Source: UBA4416 sp040389965
GTDB lineage: Bacteria; Bacteroidota; Bacteroidia; B-17B0; Aurantibacillaceae
NCBI GenBank assembly: GCA_040389965.1
Contig: JAZJZF010000047.1
Location: 1 to 64,000 of the forward strand
Direction of reading: 5' to 3'
Length of the DNA: 64,000 nt
The stretch's first letter is position 1; each line of letters opens with the position of its first letter. A program made the position numbers and the translations under genes. Below the pieces are notes generated by a model, which was not told the origin of the DNA, did not search any database, and worked only from the letters and a program-made list of their open reading frames with translations. Shown in pieces: positions 17,510 to 25,885 of the stretch.

Positions 17510-18598
17510 CTAATGTCCCAATTTGTAGAGCATTTTTCCGTGTAAGGAAACAGCTCCTAAAAATGTGGCCTCTTTTTTATAAGGCATATTAAATTCGCGG
17601 GCGGTTGCCTCTACAATTTTTGAAATTTTTGGGTAGTGAATGTGAGATATTGCCGGAAACAAATGGTGTTCTACCTGATAATTTAATCCACCTACAAGGT
17701 ATGATACAAATTTATTATCTGTAGCAAAGTTCAGAGTGGTTCTTAACTGATGTTCAATGAAATTATTTTCCAACATATTTTCTTCACCTACCAAAGGGAA
17801 TTCTGTTTCATCGCTCACGTGTGCTACCTGGAACACAATAGCTAAGGTAAAGCCTGCAATGTAATGCATGACCAGGTAACCAACTATCCAGTTTAAAAAG
17901 GTCATTTGCGGTACCACAAAATAAGGGATCAATATATAAGAAAAGTACAGTATTTTAGAAAGGATGACGATTGCCAGCTCTTTAGCATAGGTTGTTTTGG
18001 CAACTTTAAAATAGCCTTCTTTATTATAGTGTGCAGCCTGACTAAAATCTTTTGTGGTGCTCCACATAAGGGTCATTAAACCATAAAAGAACCAGGCATA
18101 TAAAAATTGAAACTTATGAATTTTCTTTTTTTCGGCGTGCGGGTCAAAACGTAAAAATCCAAGAGGTGCAATATCTTCATCATGATCGTGTACATTGGTA
18201 TAGGTGTGATGAATAATATTATGCTGAATTCTCCAGTTCAAGGAATTACCCGAAAGTAAACCAATAGAAAAGAAACCCAGGATCTTATTAAATTTTTCGT
18301 TTTTGCTGTAACTGCCATGATTAGCGTCGTGCATAATACACATGCCTATTCCGGCCATCCCAAATCCCATTAATACGGATAATAATAACCAGATAACTTT
18401 GCTGTCGAATACATTAAATACAATTAAAAAAAAGGGAACAAGGTATGCGGCAAACATCACTACTGTTTTTAAATACAGGTGTATGTTACCATTTTTGCTG
18501 ATCTTATGTTCCTTAAAATAAGAATCAACCCGTTTACGCAGTTCGTTCTGAAAACTACGGTTCGAATTATTATTAAATCTTACTGCTGTTGCGCTCAT
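17510..18598 (-). CDS. Membrane fatty-acid desaturase (linoleoyl-CoA desaturase-like)
   Basis: Integral membrane di-iron desaturase of about 362 residues. The start at 18598 (MSATAVRF) is preferred; the frame stays open to 18685 but those extra residues look like untranslated leader. The three histidine clusters are HDANHG (about residue 90), HNIIHH followed by TYTNVHDHDED (about 126), and QVEHHLFP (about 307). The Q in the third box places it with front-end desaturases, yet no cytochrome b5 domain is fused, so an external electron donor is needed. It probably introduces a double bond into membrane acyl chains. It has no close operon partner and is convergent with the LytS/LytTR pair. Confidence 0.85.
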   Translation of the reverse strand: MSATAVRFNNNSNRSFQNELRKRVDSYFKEHKISKNGNIHLYLKTVVMFAAYLVPFFLIVFNVFDSKVIWLLLSVLMGFGMAGIGMCIMHDANHGSYSKNEKFNKILGFFSIGLLSGNSLNWRIQHNIIHHTYTNVHDHDEDIAPLGFLRFDPHAEKKKIHKFQFLYAWFFYGLMTLMWSTTKDFSQAAHYNKEGYFKVAKTTYAKELAIVILSKILYFSYILIPYFVVPQMTFLNWIVGYLVMHYIAGFTLAIVFQVAHVSDETEFPLVGEENMLENNFIEHQLRTTLNFATDNKFVSYLVGGLNYQVEHHLFPAISHIHYPKISKIVEATAREFNMPYKKEATFLGAVSLHGKMLYKLGH

Positions 18599-18922
18599 AG
18601 TGTTATAAATTAGTACAGTACAAATTTCGGCACAGAATGCGCAAAAGACCCTGAAAAAGGGATTAAACGCTTTGTTATTGTACAAACGGCGTTTGTCAGG
18701 GCTTTATTTTAACGTAATTTTTCTTCTTCAGCCCAAAATCGGGCAAAAAGCCTGCTTTACAGAGGAAAAGAGCAGGATACAACCGGTTGGTTTTGCCATT
18801 TTGCCGGTCATTTTCGGCGTAATGGTTTGTAAACGTAGTGTATTAAAAAATAATACATTATGTATTATTATATAGACACCATATTTAGACTATAGAAAAT
18901 TTAAAAAATCAATTTTGTACTC
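18599..18922. other. Intergenic region, 324 bases
   Basis: This spacer lies between the divergent desaturase and HTH-regulator genes. It contains the perfect palindrome at 18849-18869, a possible GCCC-AAAATC-GGGC hairpin near 18731-18745, and A+T-rich sequence directly before the HTH gene. No gene or RNA was recognised. Confidence 0.6.
18849..18869. promoter_or_regulatory. Perfect palindrome, candidate operator
   Basis: AATAATACAT-T-ATGTATTATT is a perfect 10-base inverted repeat with a one-base centre. It ends 53 bases before the start of the small HTH regulator and lies in the spacer shared with the desaturase gene. XRE-type proteins bind such dyads as dimers, so autoregulation is a reasonable guess. 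It lacks a T run, so it is not a terminator. Confidence 0.5.
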
Positions 18923-19300
18923 ATGGCCGACAAGGTACACATTGGGAAAAAAATTAAAGAAGTGCTGACTCAATCACGTTTAAAAAAGACGGAGTTTGCA
19001 GATCTGATCAATATTAGTCGTACGGTTGTATATGACATCTTTAAAAGAGAAACAATTGATACCGGGCTTCTTCAAACGATCAGCAAGGTGTTAAACCACG
19101 ACTTCTTTAGCTATTACGACCAACTTCAGCCCGGCCAGGTAAAAGAATCCAAATCCGAATATGGTTTTGCCACCAAATCCGAATTAACGGAGGTTGTTCA
19201 ATCGGTTAAATTATTAGCTAAAGAAATTGAAAAACTCCGTGAAGAACTCCCAAAGAAAAAGGCCGCTCCAAAAAAGAAATACGGAAAAGGCAGTAAATAA
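18923..19300 (+). CDS. Small XRE-type helix-turn-helix regulator
   Basis: Soluble protein of 125 residues. A Cro/C1-type HTH occupies about residues 7-62, with IGKKIKEVLTQSRLKKTEFADLI as the first helices and ISRTVVYDIFKRE as recognition helix. A short coiled coil (about 80-108) and a very basic Lys/Pro-rich tail (PKKKAAPKKKYGKGSK) follow, which may add DNA contacts. No effector domain is present. The palindrome at 18849-18869 is a plausible autoregulatory site. It ends at a strong terminator. Confidence 0.8.
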   Translation: MADKVHIGKKIKEVLTQSRLKKTEFADLINISRTVVYDIFKRETIDTGLLQTISKVLNHDFFSYYDQLQPGQVKESKSEYGFATKSELTEVVQSVKLLAKEIEKLREELPKKKAAPKKKYGKGSK

Positions 19301-19301
19301 T

Positions 19302-19335
19302 AAAACCCTCTGTGCTCTAACACAGAGGGTTTGTC
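19302..19335. terminator. Terminator after the HTH gene
   Basis: AAACCCTCTGTG (19303-19314) pairs perfectly over 12 bases with CACAGAGGGTTT (19321-19332) around a 6-base loop. The T run on the plus strand is short. It lies between convergent genes and may serve both. Confidence 0.75.
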
Positions 19336-19364
19336 ACGATTAGCAATACAGAATGCTTGCATTC

Positions 19365-20288
19365 TTATGCTGCCAGTGTTGTTTTTTCATGATGCTGTAT
19401 ATTAAACTCAACTATAGGTTTATGTTCGTTGAGTTTTGCAATGGCTTTATTGGCCTTTTCCTGAGCCATAAACTCTTTTCTCATAACCCATTTTTCTCCT
19501 TGCAGTTTATTCATCAGCTTATCAAAAGGCATATAAACCAGCATATTTAAAAGCCCTTGTTTTTTTGCGCTCAGGCTATGAGCCATTTTACGGTAACTTA
19601 CCGAAAAGCCTCCGTCTATATAAGTAATGTAATGCCAAAAACCACTTGGCATATACAAAGAATCGCCATGTTCTAAAATGCATTCCTGTACTTCAATGTA
19701 TTTTAATCCGGGATATTTTTCGTAATCCGGATTATCAAGATCTATAAGTGAGTAGGTGTTATAAGGTAACTGGTATAATAATTCAGAATATTTTGGAGAA
19801 ACCAGCACGACTTTCTTTCGTCCGTAAAATTGGGTTAGCAGCACATTCGACATATCTATATCCTGATGAATGCGTACTTTAATTCCTTTAGCACCAAAAA
19901 ACATATAGCCAATCCGTCCTAAAATGCCTTTAAAAATATCAGGGCAGGGAAAATCGTTTCGTAACTCCGGCTTGCTTTTAAACATGTTAAACAAGAACAT
20001 ACGTAGCGTTGTTGGTTTGTTTTCAATAATGGCATTTACATAATCGCGGAAGGGCATTTTTAAATCGGGATTTGTAAATGCTGAACCTTTATTGCTATGG
20101 CTGTTATCAAAAACATCTACCATAACAGACCCACAAAGTTCTTTAATGTATTCAATGGTCCATTTTTCCCCGGCCGGATAATTGTTGGCGTGGCCTTTAA
20201 TAACGACGGGTCTTTGCGGGATTAAAAACTGCTTTTTAAATTCTTTGGGGGTTATGCCGCTGATAGTTTCGATAGAAGAAGTTTTCAT
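19365..20288 (-). CDS. Cupin_8/JmjC-domain protein
   Basis: Probable Fe(II)/2-oxoglutarate-dependent oxygenase of 307 residues. The cupin-like domain spans about residues 12-245. The RPVVIKGHANNYPA opening is typical of the Cupin_8 group. Iron ligands HQD (in VRIHQDIDMSN) and the distal His in MPSGFWHYI give a complete HxD...H triad, and the Lys of GRKKVVLVSP can bind 2-oxoglutarate. The last 60 residues are charged and helical. Relatives hydroxylate proteins, but the substrate here is unknown. It stands alone, convergent with the HTH gene. Confidence 0.85.
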   Translation of the reverse strand: MKTSSIETISGITPKEFKKQFLIPQRPVVIKGHANNYPAGEKWTIEYIKELCGSVMVDVFDNSHSNKGSAFTNPDLKMPFRDYVNAIIENKPTTLRMFLFNMFKSKPELRNDFPCPDIFKGILGRIGYMFFGAKGIKVRIHQDIDMSNVLLTQFYGRKKVVLVSPKYSELLYQLPYNTYSLIDLDNPDYEKYPGLKYIEVQECILEHGDSLYMPSGFWHYITYIDGGFSVSYRKMAHSLSAKKQGLLNMLVYMPFDKLMNKLQGEKWVMRKEFMAQEKANKAIAKLNEHKPIVEFNIQHHEKTTLAA

Positions 20289-20573
20289 AAAATTGGGTTT
20301 AAAAAGGTTAATACAATTTAATACCAGTTGCTTTAAGAAATCTGTAGGTTAAAACAGGCTACATTCTAATACAAAAACAAACCAATCCTTAAAAAGTTTT
20401 TAAACCGGGGAAAAACATCCACAGCATAATGGCAGTTTTTTGAAGGGAAATTAATCCCTAGCCTATATTACGGGCCATTCGGAGAACACTCTATTTTGTC
20501 CTGTTTTTTGATAAGCGGAGAGCGGCACTTTTGACTAAAGCTAAATACAGTTATAATGATTATTTTTAACCTC

Positions 20574-21914
20574 ATGAACCAAAAATTACCTCTTTCCAAA
20601 CAAATAGCTTATGCGTTTGGTATGATGGGCTGGAGTATTATGATAAACCTGATCAGTGTGATTTTGGTTTACCTGTATGTACCTCCTCAAAACAGTGGTT
20701 TACCAAACCTGATTACACAAATTGCCATTTTTGGAATCTTTAACGTCATTGCTATTATCACAGCCGGCGGGCGTTTTATAGATGCCATATACGACCCTTA
20801 TATAGCGCAGGTAAGCGATAGAAGCACACATCCTAAAGGGAGACGAATTCCTTTAATGAGAAAAGCAATTTTGCCGTCTTTCATTTTTTGCTGCCTTATA
20901 TTTTTTCCTTTATACAAACAGGAGTCCGGAATTAATATTGTGTGGTTAACCATTACACTCATTGGATTTTATGTATCGTCTACTACCTATATTATTCCGT
21001 ACAATGCTTTATTACCGGAGCTTGCACCAACATCGCAGGATAAGGTCAGGCTTGCTACATGGCAATCGGTGGGCTATGTGTTTGGAATAGGAATAGCGTC
21101 CAATGCATTTAACCTTGCCGATTTTATCCAGGGTTATTTTCATGTTTCATCAAGATTGGTAGCCCTGCAATATTCGGTAGTAGCATTTGCATTGATGGGT
21201 GCAATAGCGTTGCTGGTGACAGTGCTGGCCATTGATGAAAAAAAATATTGTACAGCTATGCCACATAGTATCCCTTTGAAAAAAGCACTGACACATACCC
21301 TTCGAAACAAAAATTTCCTTTTGTTCATTGTTGCCGATTTTTCTTATTTCATTGCGGTTACCATCATCACCTCTGGACTTTTGTATTTTATTACGGTATT
21401 GCTGCAACTGCCGGAATCATTGGGAAACAAGCTTATGATTACGATGGTACTGGTATCGTTTATTTTTTATCCTATAGTCAATTACCTGGCAAAAAAGATC
21501 GGCAAAAAAAAGATAGTAGTAGTTTCCTTAATGTTGCTTTCGGGTATTTTTTTAGGAATTTATTTTCTTGGAAAATTTCCTTTCGATCCACAAAAACAGA
21601 TCTATATCCTGATTGCTTTAGCAGCAATTCCTCTGGCTTCGCTTAATATTTTGCCCAATGCCATTCTTTCAGAAATTATTGATAAAGACAGTAAAGAAAC
21701 CAAAGAGAATAAGGAAGCCATCTATTTTGCCGTGCGTTACTTTTTTGTGAAAATAGCACAAACCTTTGGTATTGCTCTTTTCTCAATGTTCCTTATTTAT
21801 GGGAAAGATGTAGGAAATGATTTTGGAATAAGACTCAACGGTATTTTAGGATTTGTACTTTGCTTTGTAGCCTCGTTGATCTTTTTACGATTTAAGGAAG
21901 AGAAAACTTCATAA
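20574..21914 (+). CDS. MFS transporter of the GPH (glycoside-pentoside-hexuronide) type
   Basis: Inner-membrane transporter of about 446 residues with about 12 membrane helices. The start at 20574 (MNQKLPLSKQIAYAFG) matches family N-termini; an ATG at 20556 would add six residues. GPH features include DAIYDPYIAQVSDRS followed by GRRIP in the first half, and the second-half sequence LLPELAPTSQDKVRLATWQ. Classical members move sugars with cations, but members next to lipid-modification genes probably have other substrates. It is convergent with the CFA/FAD/DUF1365 series. Similar transporters accompany such clusters in Proteobacteria, so a link is plausible. Confidence 0.75.
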   Translation: MNQKLPLSKQIAYAFGMMGWSIMINLISVILVYLYVPPQNSGLPNLITQIAIFGIFNVIAIITAGGRFIDAIYDPYIAQVSDRSTHPKGRRIPLMRKAILPSFIFCCLIFFPLYKQESGINIVWLTITLIGFYVSSTTYIIPYNALLPELAPTSQDKVRLATWQSVGYVFGIGIASNAFNLADFIQGYFHVSSRLVALQYSVVAFALMGAIALLVTVLAIDEKKYCTAMPHSIPLKKALTHTLRNKNFLLFIVADFSYFIAVTIITSGLLYFITVLLQLPESLGNKLMITMVLVSFIFYPIVNYLAKKIGKKKIVVVSLMLLSGIFLGIYFLGKFPFDPQKQIYILIALAAIPLASLNILPNAILSEIIDKDSKETKENKEAIYFAVRYFFVKIAQTFGIALFSMFLIYGKDVGNDFGIRLNGILGFVLCFVASLIFLRFKEEKTS

Positions 21915-22002
21915 TGGAAAATGTAAAAGGGTAAATGGAAAAGGTGCATCAATTATTGCAATTCCATTTGCCATCTTCCATGCTTCCATTTTACCTTTTC
22001 TA
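21913..22002. repeat. Purine/pyrimidine word repeat, empty copy 1
   Basis: The convergent spacer has a purine-rich left half (ATGGAAAATGTAAAAGGG, TAAATGGAAAAGG) and a pyrimidine-rich right half (CCATTTGCCATCTTCCATG, TTCCATTTTACC). The halves are approximate reverse complements and could form a long imperfect hairpin. The same words appear at 24066-24116, 24480-24611 and 26925-27005. Confidence 0.6.
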
Positions 22003-23241
22003 TTACCGCTCTGTATTGTTTGGCCTTGTATATATCAGTTGCATGACATTGATATTCCGCATGGCAAAGGCTGCTTCGCAATAACACAAATAATAATTCC
22101 ATTTGCGGATAAAGTAATCGTCAAAGCCCATCTTTTTTATTTCCGAAAGGTTATTGTTAAAATTTTTATACCATACATTTAAAGTATGGGCATAGTGTAA
22201 GCCAATATCTTTAAGGTCAACCATGGTTAGGTCGCTGGTACTATTCACTGCCTGGTTAATGGCCGCAACAGAGGGAAGTAAAGAACCCGGAAAAATATGT
22301 TTCTGAATCCAGTCAACACCATGTTTCAGACTTTCAAAGCGCGAATCGGGACAGGTAATCGTTTGTATGGCAAAAATCCCGTCTTTCTTTAAAAGCTCGC
22401 TGCATTTTTTAAAATAGTCGTTGTAGTATTCTGCACCCACAGCTTCCAGCATTTCAATAGAAACAATTTTATCATATGTACCTGTCATTAAACGGTAATC
22501 CTGTATGAGGATCGTAATTTTATCCGAAAGGTTTTCTTTCTCAATGCGTTCTTTCGCGAGCTTATACTGTTCTTCAGAAATAGTTAAGGTCGTAACTTTA
22601 CAGCCATAGTTCTTAGCCATGTAAATAGCATTTCCGCCCCAGCCACTGCCTATTTCAAGTACATGATCTGTGGCTTTCAAATTCAGTTGCTTGCACAGGC
22701 GGTCATATTTAGCGAGTTGCGCATCCTGCAAGGTCATATTTTCTTCCGTATAATAGGCAGAAGAATAGGTCATAGTGGGATCTAAGAACAAGGCAAAAAA
22801 ATCATTATTTAAATCGTAATGTGCCGAAATATTTTTGCGTGACCCCGTAATACTATTAGCTCTTTTTGAATGGTAAAGTTTATTAATGGCCTTTAAAACA
22901 TTCAATATTAAAGATCTCGTATTACTGCCGGATACCGTTGGCGCATGATCTACATTTAATAAAAACCATTTGATCACGTTTGTAATATTATCCGTATCCC
23001 AATCGCCGTCTACATAAGATTCGCCGAAACCAATATCGCCATATAATACACAGCGTTTAAAAAAAGCGGGATTTGAAATGCGGAGTGTGCAGGTAATACC
23101 TTCTCCATTACCGATAGATACTTCCGACCCGTCGGGCAAAGTAATGAGTGCTTTACCAAGTGGCATTTTGGATAATAAGCCAATAACCACTTTTTGGTAA
23201 AACCCTTCTTTAGGCCTTGTTATGCTAACTGATGTAGACAT
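22003..23241 (-). CDS. cfa: Cyclopropane-fatty-acyl-phospholipid synthase family methyltransferase
   Basis: SAM-dependent enzyme of 412 residues, the length of classical CFA synthases. The N-terminal lipid-binding part (1-130) includes YGDIGFGESYVDGDWDTDN. The methyltransferase core has ISAHYDLNNDFFALFLDPTMTYSSAYY (in two parts) before motif I LEIGSGWGGNAIYMA near residue 195. The segment VSIEMLEAVGAEYY also matches the family. Known members add a methylene group to double bonds of membrane phospholipid acyl chains; methylation without ring closure is also known. It is the last gene of the minus-strand lipid series, 26 bases after DUF1365. Confidence 0.88.
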   Translation of the reverse strand: MSTSVSITRPKEGFYQKVVIGLLSKMPLGKALITLPDGSEVSIGNGEGITCTLRISNPAFFKRCVLYGDIGFGESYVDGDWDTDNITNVIKWFLLNVDHAPTVSGSNTRSLILNVLKAINKLYHSKRANSITGSRKNISAHYDLNNDFFALFLDPTMTYSSAYYTEENMTLQDAQLAKYDRLCKQLNLKATDHVLEIGSGWGGNAIYMAKNYGCKVTTLTISEEQYKLAKERIEKENLSDKITILIQDYRLMTGTYDKIVSIEMLEAVGAEYYNDYFKKCSELLKKDGIFAIQTITCPDSRFESLKHGVDWIQKHIFPGSLLPSVAAINQAVNSTSDLTMVDLKDIGLHYAHTLNVWYKNFNNNLSEIKKMGFDDYFIRKWNYYLCYCEAAFAMRNINVMQLIYTRPNNTER

Positions 23242-23267
23242 ATTTTACTTACGAATATAATTTATTT

Positions 23268-24065
23268 TTAACTCTTATGATACTTACGATACACATCCTT
23301 TTGCAGATTTAACAAATCGTTTTTTTTATGATAAGGGATTTTCTTTAGGAAAATTAAAAAAGCGTTCCAATGAATAAGGGTAATAATGCGCAGGGTTAGT
23401 AATGGAAAACGAATGCTATACCATAACAGGTTAAGATTAGTTAGTGGTTTTTTAATGCCGGTTAATGTGCTGATAAATACCCGTTCGGTTTTATCTATGG
23501 TGTCGATGCGTATATTCAATGTATCGCCCGGGATATGAAGACTAAAATCGAAATTAGCATCATGATTAAAAAAAGGAGATACGTAGAAGTACTTAGTCGT
23601 ATTTAAATGAAAGGTTGTTTCGCTAAGCGTTTCTTTGCTTAAAAGGTAAGGCTTGAGTTCCCCGAAGGTATTCCCTACTTCTGCTACGCTGCAAAGGATC
23701 TGCTGCTTTGTATCAAATACAAAATAAAAAGAAACGGGATTAAAATTGTAGCCCAGGATATTTAAGTTGGTAAGGCACATAATTCTGCCAATGGGACTTT
23801 CGATGCCGTTGCTTTTTAAATAATCGCTGATGTGTTGCTTTGTATTCTTTGAGGTATCAGGATTATCAATGGGCAGTTGTAAATGTTCCTTATCCCTGAA
23901 ACTAAAAACGTTAAACCGGTTGAGGCTAAAGAGTGCCAGTTTCTTTTTTAAGAATTCCAGCTCATCGAGGTCAATATAAAACATAAACACGTTATAGTGA
24001 AAGCGATGCTTTTTTGGAGCAAGCCTGTGGTGCATAACGGTAGCCTTATAAAGAGAAGAGTTCAT
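23268..24065 (-). CDS. DUF1365 protein
   Basis: Protein of 265 residues of the DUF1365 family, with the signature opening SSLYKATVMHHRLAPKKHRFHYNVFMFYIDLDEL (in parts), then LTNLNILGYNFNPVSFYFVFD and YVSPFFNHDANFDF. The biochemical role is unknown. It is found almost invariably beside an FAD amine-oxidase-like gene and a CFA synthase, as here, and such trios belong to stress regulons for fatty-acid modification in some alphaproteobacteria. A C-terminal hydrophobic stretch (about 222-245) may associate with the membrane. In this window it is separated from the FAD gene by the inserted four-helix-bundle gene. Confidence 0.88.
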   Translation of the reverse strand: MNSSLYKATVMHHRLAPKKHRFHYNVFMFYIDLDELEFLKKKLALFSLNRFNVFSFRDKEHLQLPIDNPDTSKNTKQHISDYLKSNGIESPIGRIMCLTNLNILGYNFNPVSFYFVFDTKQQILCSVAEVGNTFGELKPYLLSKETLSETTFHLNTTKYFYVSPFFNHDANFDFSLHIPGDTLNIRIDTIDKTERVFISTLTGIKKPLTNLNLLWYSIRFPLLTLRIITLIHWNAFLIFLKKIPYHKKNDLLNLQKDVYRKYHKS

Positions 24066-24075
24066 TTAGTGTGAA

Positions 24076-24090
24076 ATGTAAGAGGGAAAA
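24076..24090 (+). repeat. Left 15-bp inverted repeat of the S23-type cassette
   Basis: ATGTAAGAGGGAAAA is the exact reverse complement of 24597-24611. The pair brackets the four-helix-bundle gene and defines a 536-base unit. It lies 10 bases beyond the start codon side of the DUF1365 gene. Confidence 0.6.
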
Positions 24091-24116
24091 TGGATTATGG
24101 TTATATCTAAATAAAA

Positions 24117-24479
24117 TTAATTTTCTGTGGATGATTTTTTAATGGCTGCAAAAATGTTTTTTAACTCCTGAGATTCTTTTAAAAACAGTTCAAAGTCTTT
24201 TTGGTAAACGGTTTCATGATACAATTGTTGCAAAACTCTTAACCAATAAACGGTTTCCCTTGCTTCTTTATAGCTAATCCCTATTTTATTTGAGAAATCT
24301 CTTTTTGATACAGCGCCCTGAGCTTCTTCATAATTGGCACCGATGGAGACACATGATCTTCCTACCTGGCCTTTGGGAATTCTGTAAATATAATCATCAG
24401 GAAGCGTACGTAAGAATTTCAAGGTGTTTACTCCAAAATTAAAAGTTCTGTCTAATAGTTCCTGTGTTTTACTATTCAT
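24117..24479 (-). CDS. Four-helix-bundle protein (S23 / rRNA-intervening-sequence family)
   Basis: Protein of 120 residues of the S23/TIGR02436 four-helix-bundle family. Characteristic words are IPKGQVGRSCVSIGANYEEAQ, SKRDFSNKIGISYKEARETVYWL and the final hydrophobic/charged helix. Relatives are encoded in intervening sequences of 23S rRNA genes or as accessory proteins of diversity-generating retroelements, and they bind nucleic acid. No retroelement or rRNA is visible here. The gene lies between the FAD oxidoreductase and DUF1365 genes and is bracketed by a 15-base exact inverted repeat. Both flanks have the purine/pyrimidine words seen elsewhere in the cluster. It looks like an inserted cassette rather than part of lipid metabolism. 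Confidence 0.85.
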   Translation of the reverse strand: MNSKTQELLDRTFNFGVNTLKFLRTLPDDYIYRIPKGQVGRSCVSIGANYEEAQGAVSKRDFSNKIGISYKEARETVYWLRVLQQLYHETVYQKDFELFLKESQELKNIFAAIKKSSTEN

Positions 24480-24611
24480 ATATTATTAATTAATTTTCCC
24501 TGTTATATCATTACTTCATTTTTCCATCTTCTCTTTTCCGTTTCCCATGCTCCACTTTCCATATTACCTTTTACATTTGCCCTCTTCCATTCTCCCTTTT
24601 CCCTCTTACAT
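24480..24611. repeat. Pyrimidine-rich right flank of the S23-type cassette
   Basis: About 110 bases of repeated words such as TTCCATCTTCTCTTTTCC, TTTCCCATGCTCCAC, CCTTTTACATTTGCC and CTCCCTTTTCCCTCTTAC. It ends with the right inverted repeat (24597-24611), which overlaps the stop codon of the FAD oxidoreductase gene at 24606-24608. Confidence 0.6.
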
Positions 24612-25853
24612 CACCTTGCAAAGGTCCACCGCGCTTTTATAAGCATCTTCATGGAAGCCGTATTTAAAGTAGCTTCCGCAAAAATAGAATGGCCCTTTTT
24701 CATTTAATGTGTGCAACTCATCCTGTGCTTTAATAGCGGCAACATCAAATAATGGATGCTCGTAATGTATTTCTTTGATCAGTTTTGATGGATCAATACT
24801 ATCGGTAATAGGGTTAATGGAAACAAAATAATTTTTATTTTCGGAAACACCCTGTAAGCGGTTCATCCAATAAATAGTTGTAGGAACGGGCTTGCCGTTT
24901 TTTTGTTCAATACGATAATTCCAGCTGCTCCAGGCCCTTTTGCTTTTGGGCATGACAGATTCGTCGGTATGTACTGCCGCGGTATTTTTTTCATATTTAA
25001 AAGCTGACAATAACCGTTTTTCCTCTAGTGTAGGATCGGCAAGCATTTGCAATGTTTCGTTGGCATGCGAGGCAAAAATCACTTTATCAAACTCTTGTTG
25101 TTGCCCGTCGGGCAATATTACTAATGCTTTCCCATTTGCCTGTTTTTTTACAGATACCACAGCATTTTTTACATGTATACGATCTTTAAAAGGCGCAATT
25201 AAAATTTCTCTGTATGACTGGCTTCCATTATGTAAAGTGTACCATTGGTGCTGTGTACTCAATCCCAAAAAGCCATGGTTCTTAAAAAAACGGATCAATG
25301 TCACAACCGGAAAATCCAGCATTTTATCCATAGGTGTACTCCATACGGCGGAACTCATAGGAATCAAATATTTCATCAGCATCTCTTCGCTGAATTTAAA
25401 TTCCTTAATATAATCGGCTAAAGAATAATGAGTGTATTCTGGTTTATCCAGGATCTCCACACTTATTTTATTAAAACGGGTAATCTCCATCAGCATTTTT
25501 ATATAGCCAACATTGAATAGATTTTTACGTTGTGCAAATAAGCCGTTTATACCGGAGCCGCAGTATTCGAGCCCTGTTGGCTTATATTGCACACTAAACG
25601 ACATGTCTGTTTTTTTAATAGGTGCTTTAATTTCCTCAAACAGTTTGCAAAGGTTTGGATAGGTCTCAAAATTAAATACCATAAAACCCGTATCCATATA
25701 CACAGGCTTTCCATCCTCATCCACCGTAATTGTATTGGTATGTCCTCCTACATAATCATTCTTTTCGAAAAGAGTAATATCATGAGTATGCTGCAATAAA
25801 TGAGCGCAACCCATTCCTGCTATTCCGGTACCTATAATTGCCAGTTTCTGCAT
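24606..25853 (-). CDS. FAD-dependent amine-oxidase-like oxidoreductase
   Basis: Flavoprotein of 415 residues. The dinucleotide-binding fold is at the N-terminus (IIGTGIAGMGCAHLL, then LFEKNDYVGGHTNTI), with MDTGFMVFN and the second FAD segment VIFASHANETLQML. The C-terminus has FYFCGSYFKYGFHEDAYKSA, the usual third FAD contact. It belongs to the amine-oxidase-like group that neighbours DUF1365 and CFA genes. A role as a fatty-acyl desaturase or oxidase acting with the methyltransferases is inferred from this linkage. The last codons overlap the right end of the S23 cassette, so the insertion may have shaped its C-terminus. Confidence 0.88.
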   Translation of the reverse strand: MQKLAIIGTGIAGMGCAHLLQHTHDITLFEKNDYVGGHTNTITVDEDGKPVYMDTGFMVFNFETYPNLCKLFEEIKAPIKKTDMSFSVQYKPTGLEYCGSGINGLFAQRKNLFNVGYIKMLMEITRFNKISVEILDKPEYTHYSLADYIKEFKFSEEMLMKYLIPMSSAVWSTPMDKMLDFPVVTLIRFFKNHGFLGLSTQHQWYTLHNGSQSYREILIAPFKDRIHVKNAVVSVKKQANGKALVILPDGQQQEFDKVIFASHANETLQMLADPTLEEKRLLSAFKYEKNTAAVHTDESVMPKSKRAWSSWNYRIEQKNGKPVPTTIYWMNRLQGVSENKNYFVSINPITDSIDPSKLIKEIHYEHPLFDVAAIKAQDELHTLNEKGPFYFCGSYFKYGFHEDAYKSAVDLCKVM

Positions 25854-25885
25854 ATAGCTATACTACTAAAATTTATTTTTACAGA

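Noticed and set aside
20525..20562. Sigma-70-like TTGACT/TATAAT promoter before the MFS gene
   Set aside because: The spacer is 15 bases and the pattern is not the promoter type of Bacteroidota; it could be chance in A+T-rich DNA.
24117..24479. Accessory (Avd) gene of a diversity-generating retroelement
   Set aside because: The protein family fits, but no reverse transcriptase, template repeat or variable repeat is visible within the window.
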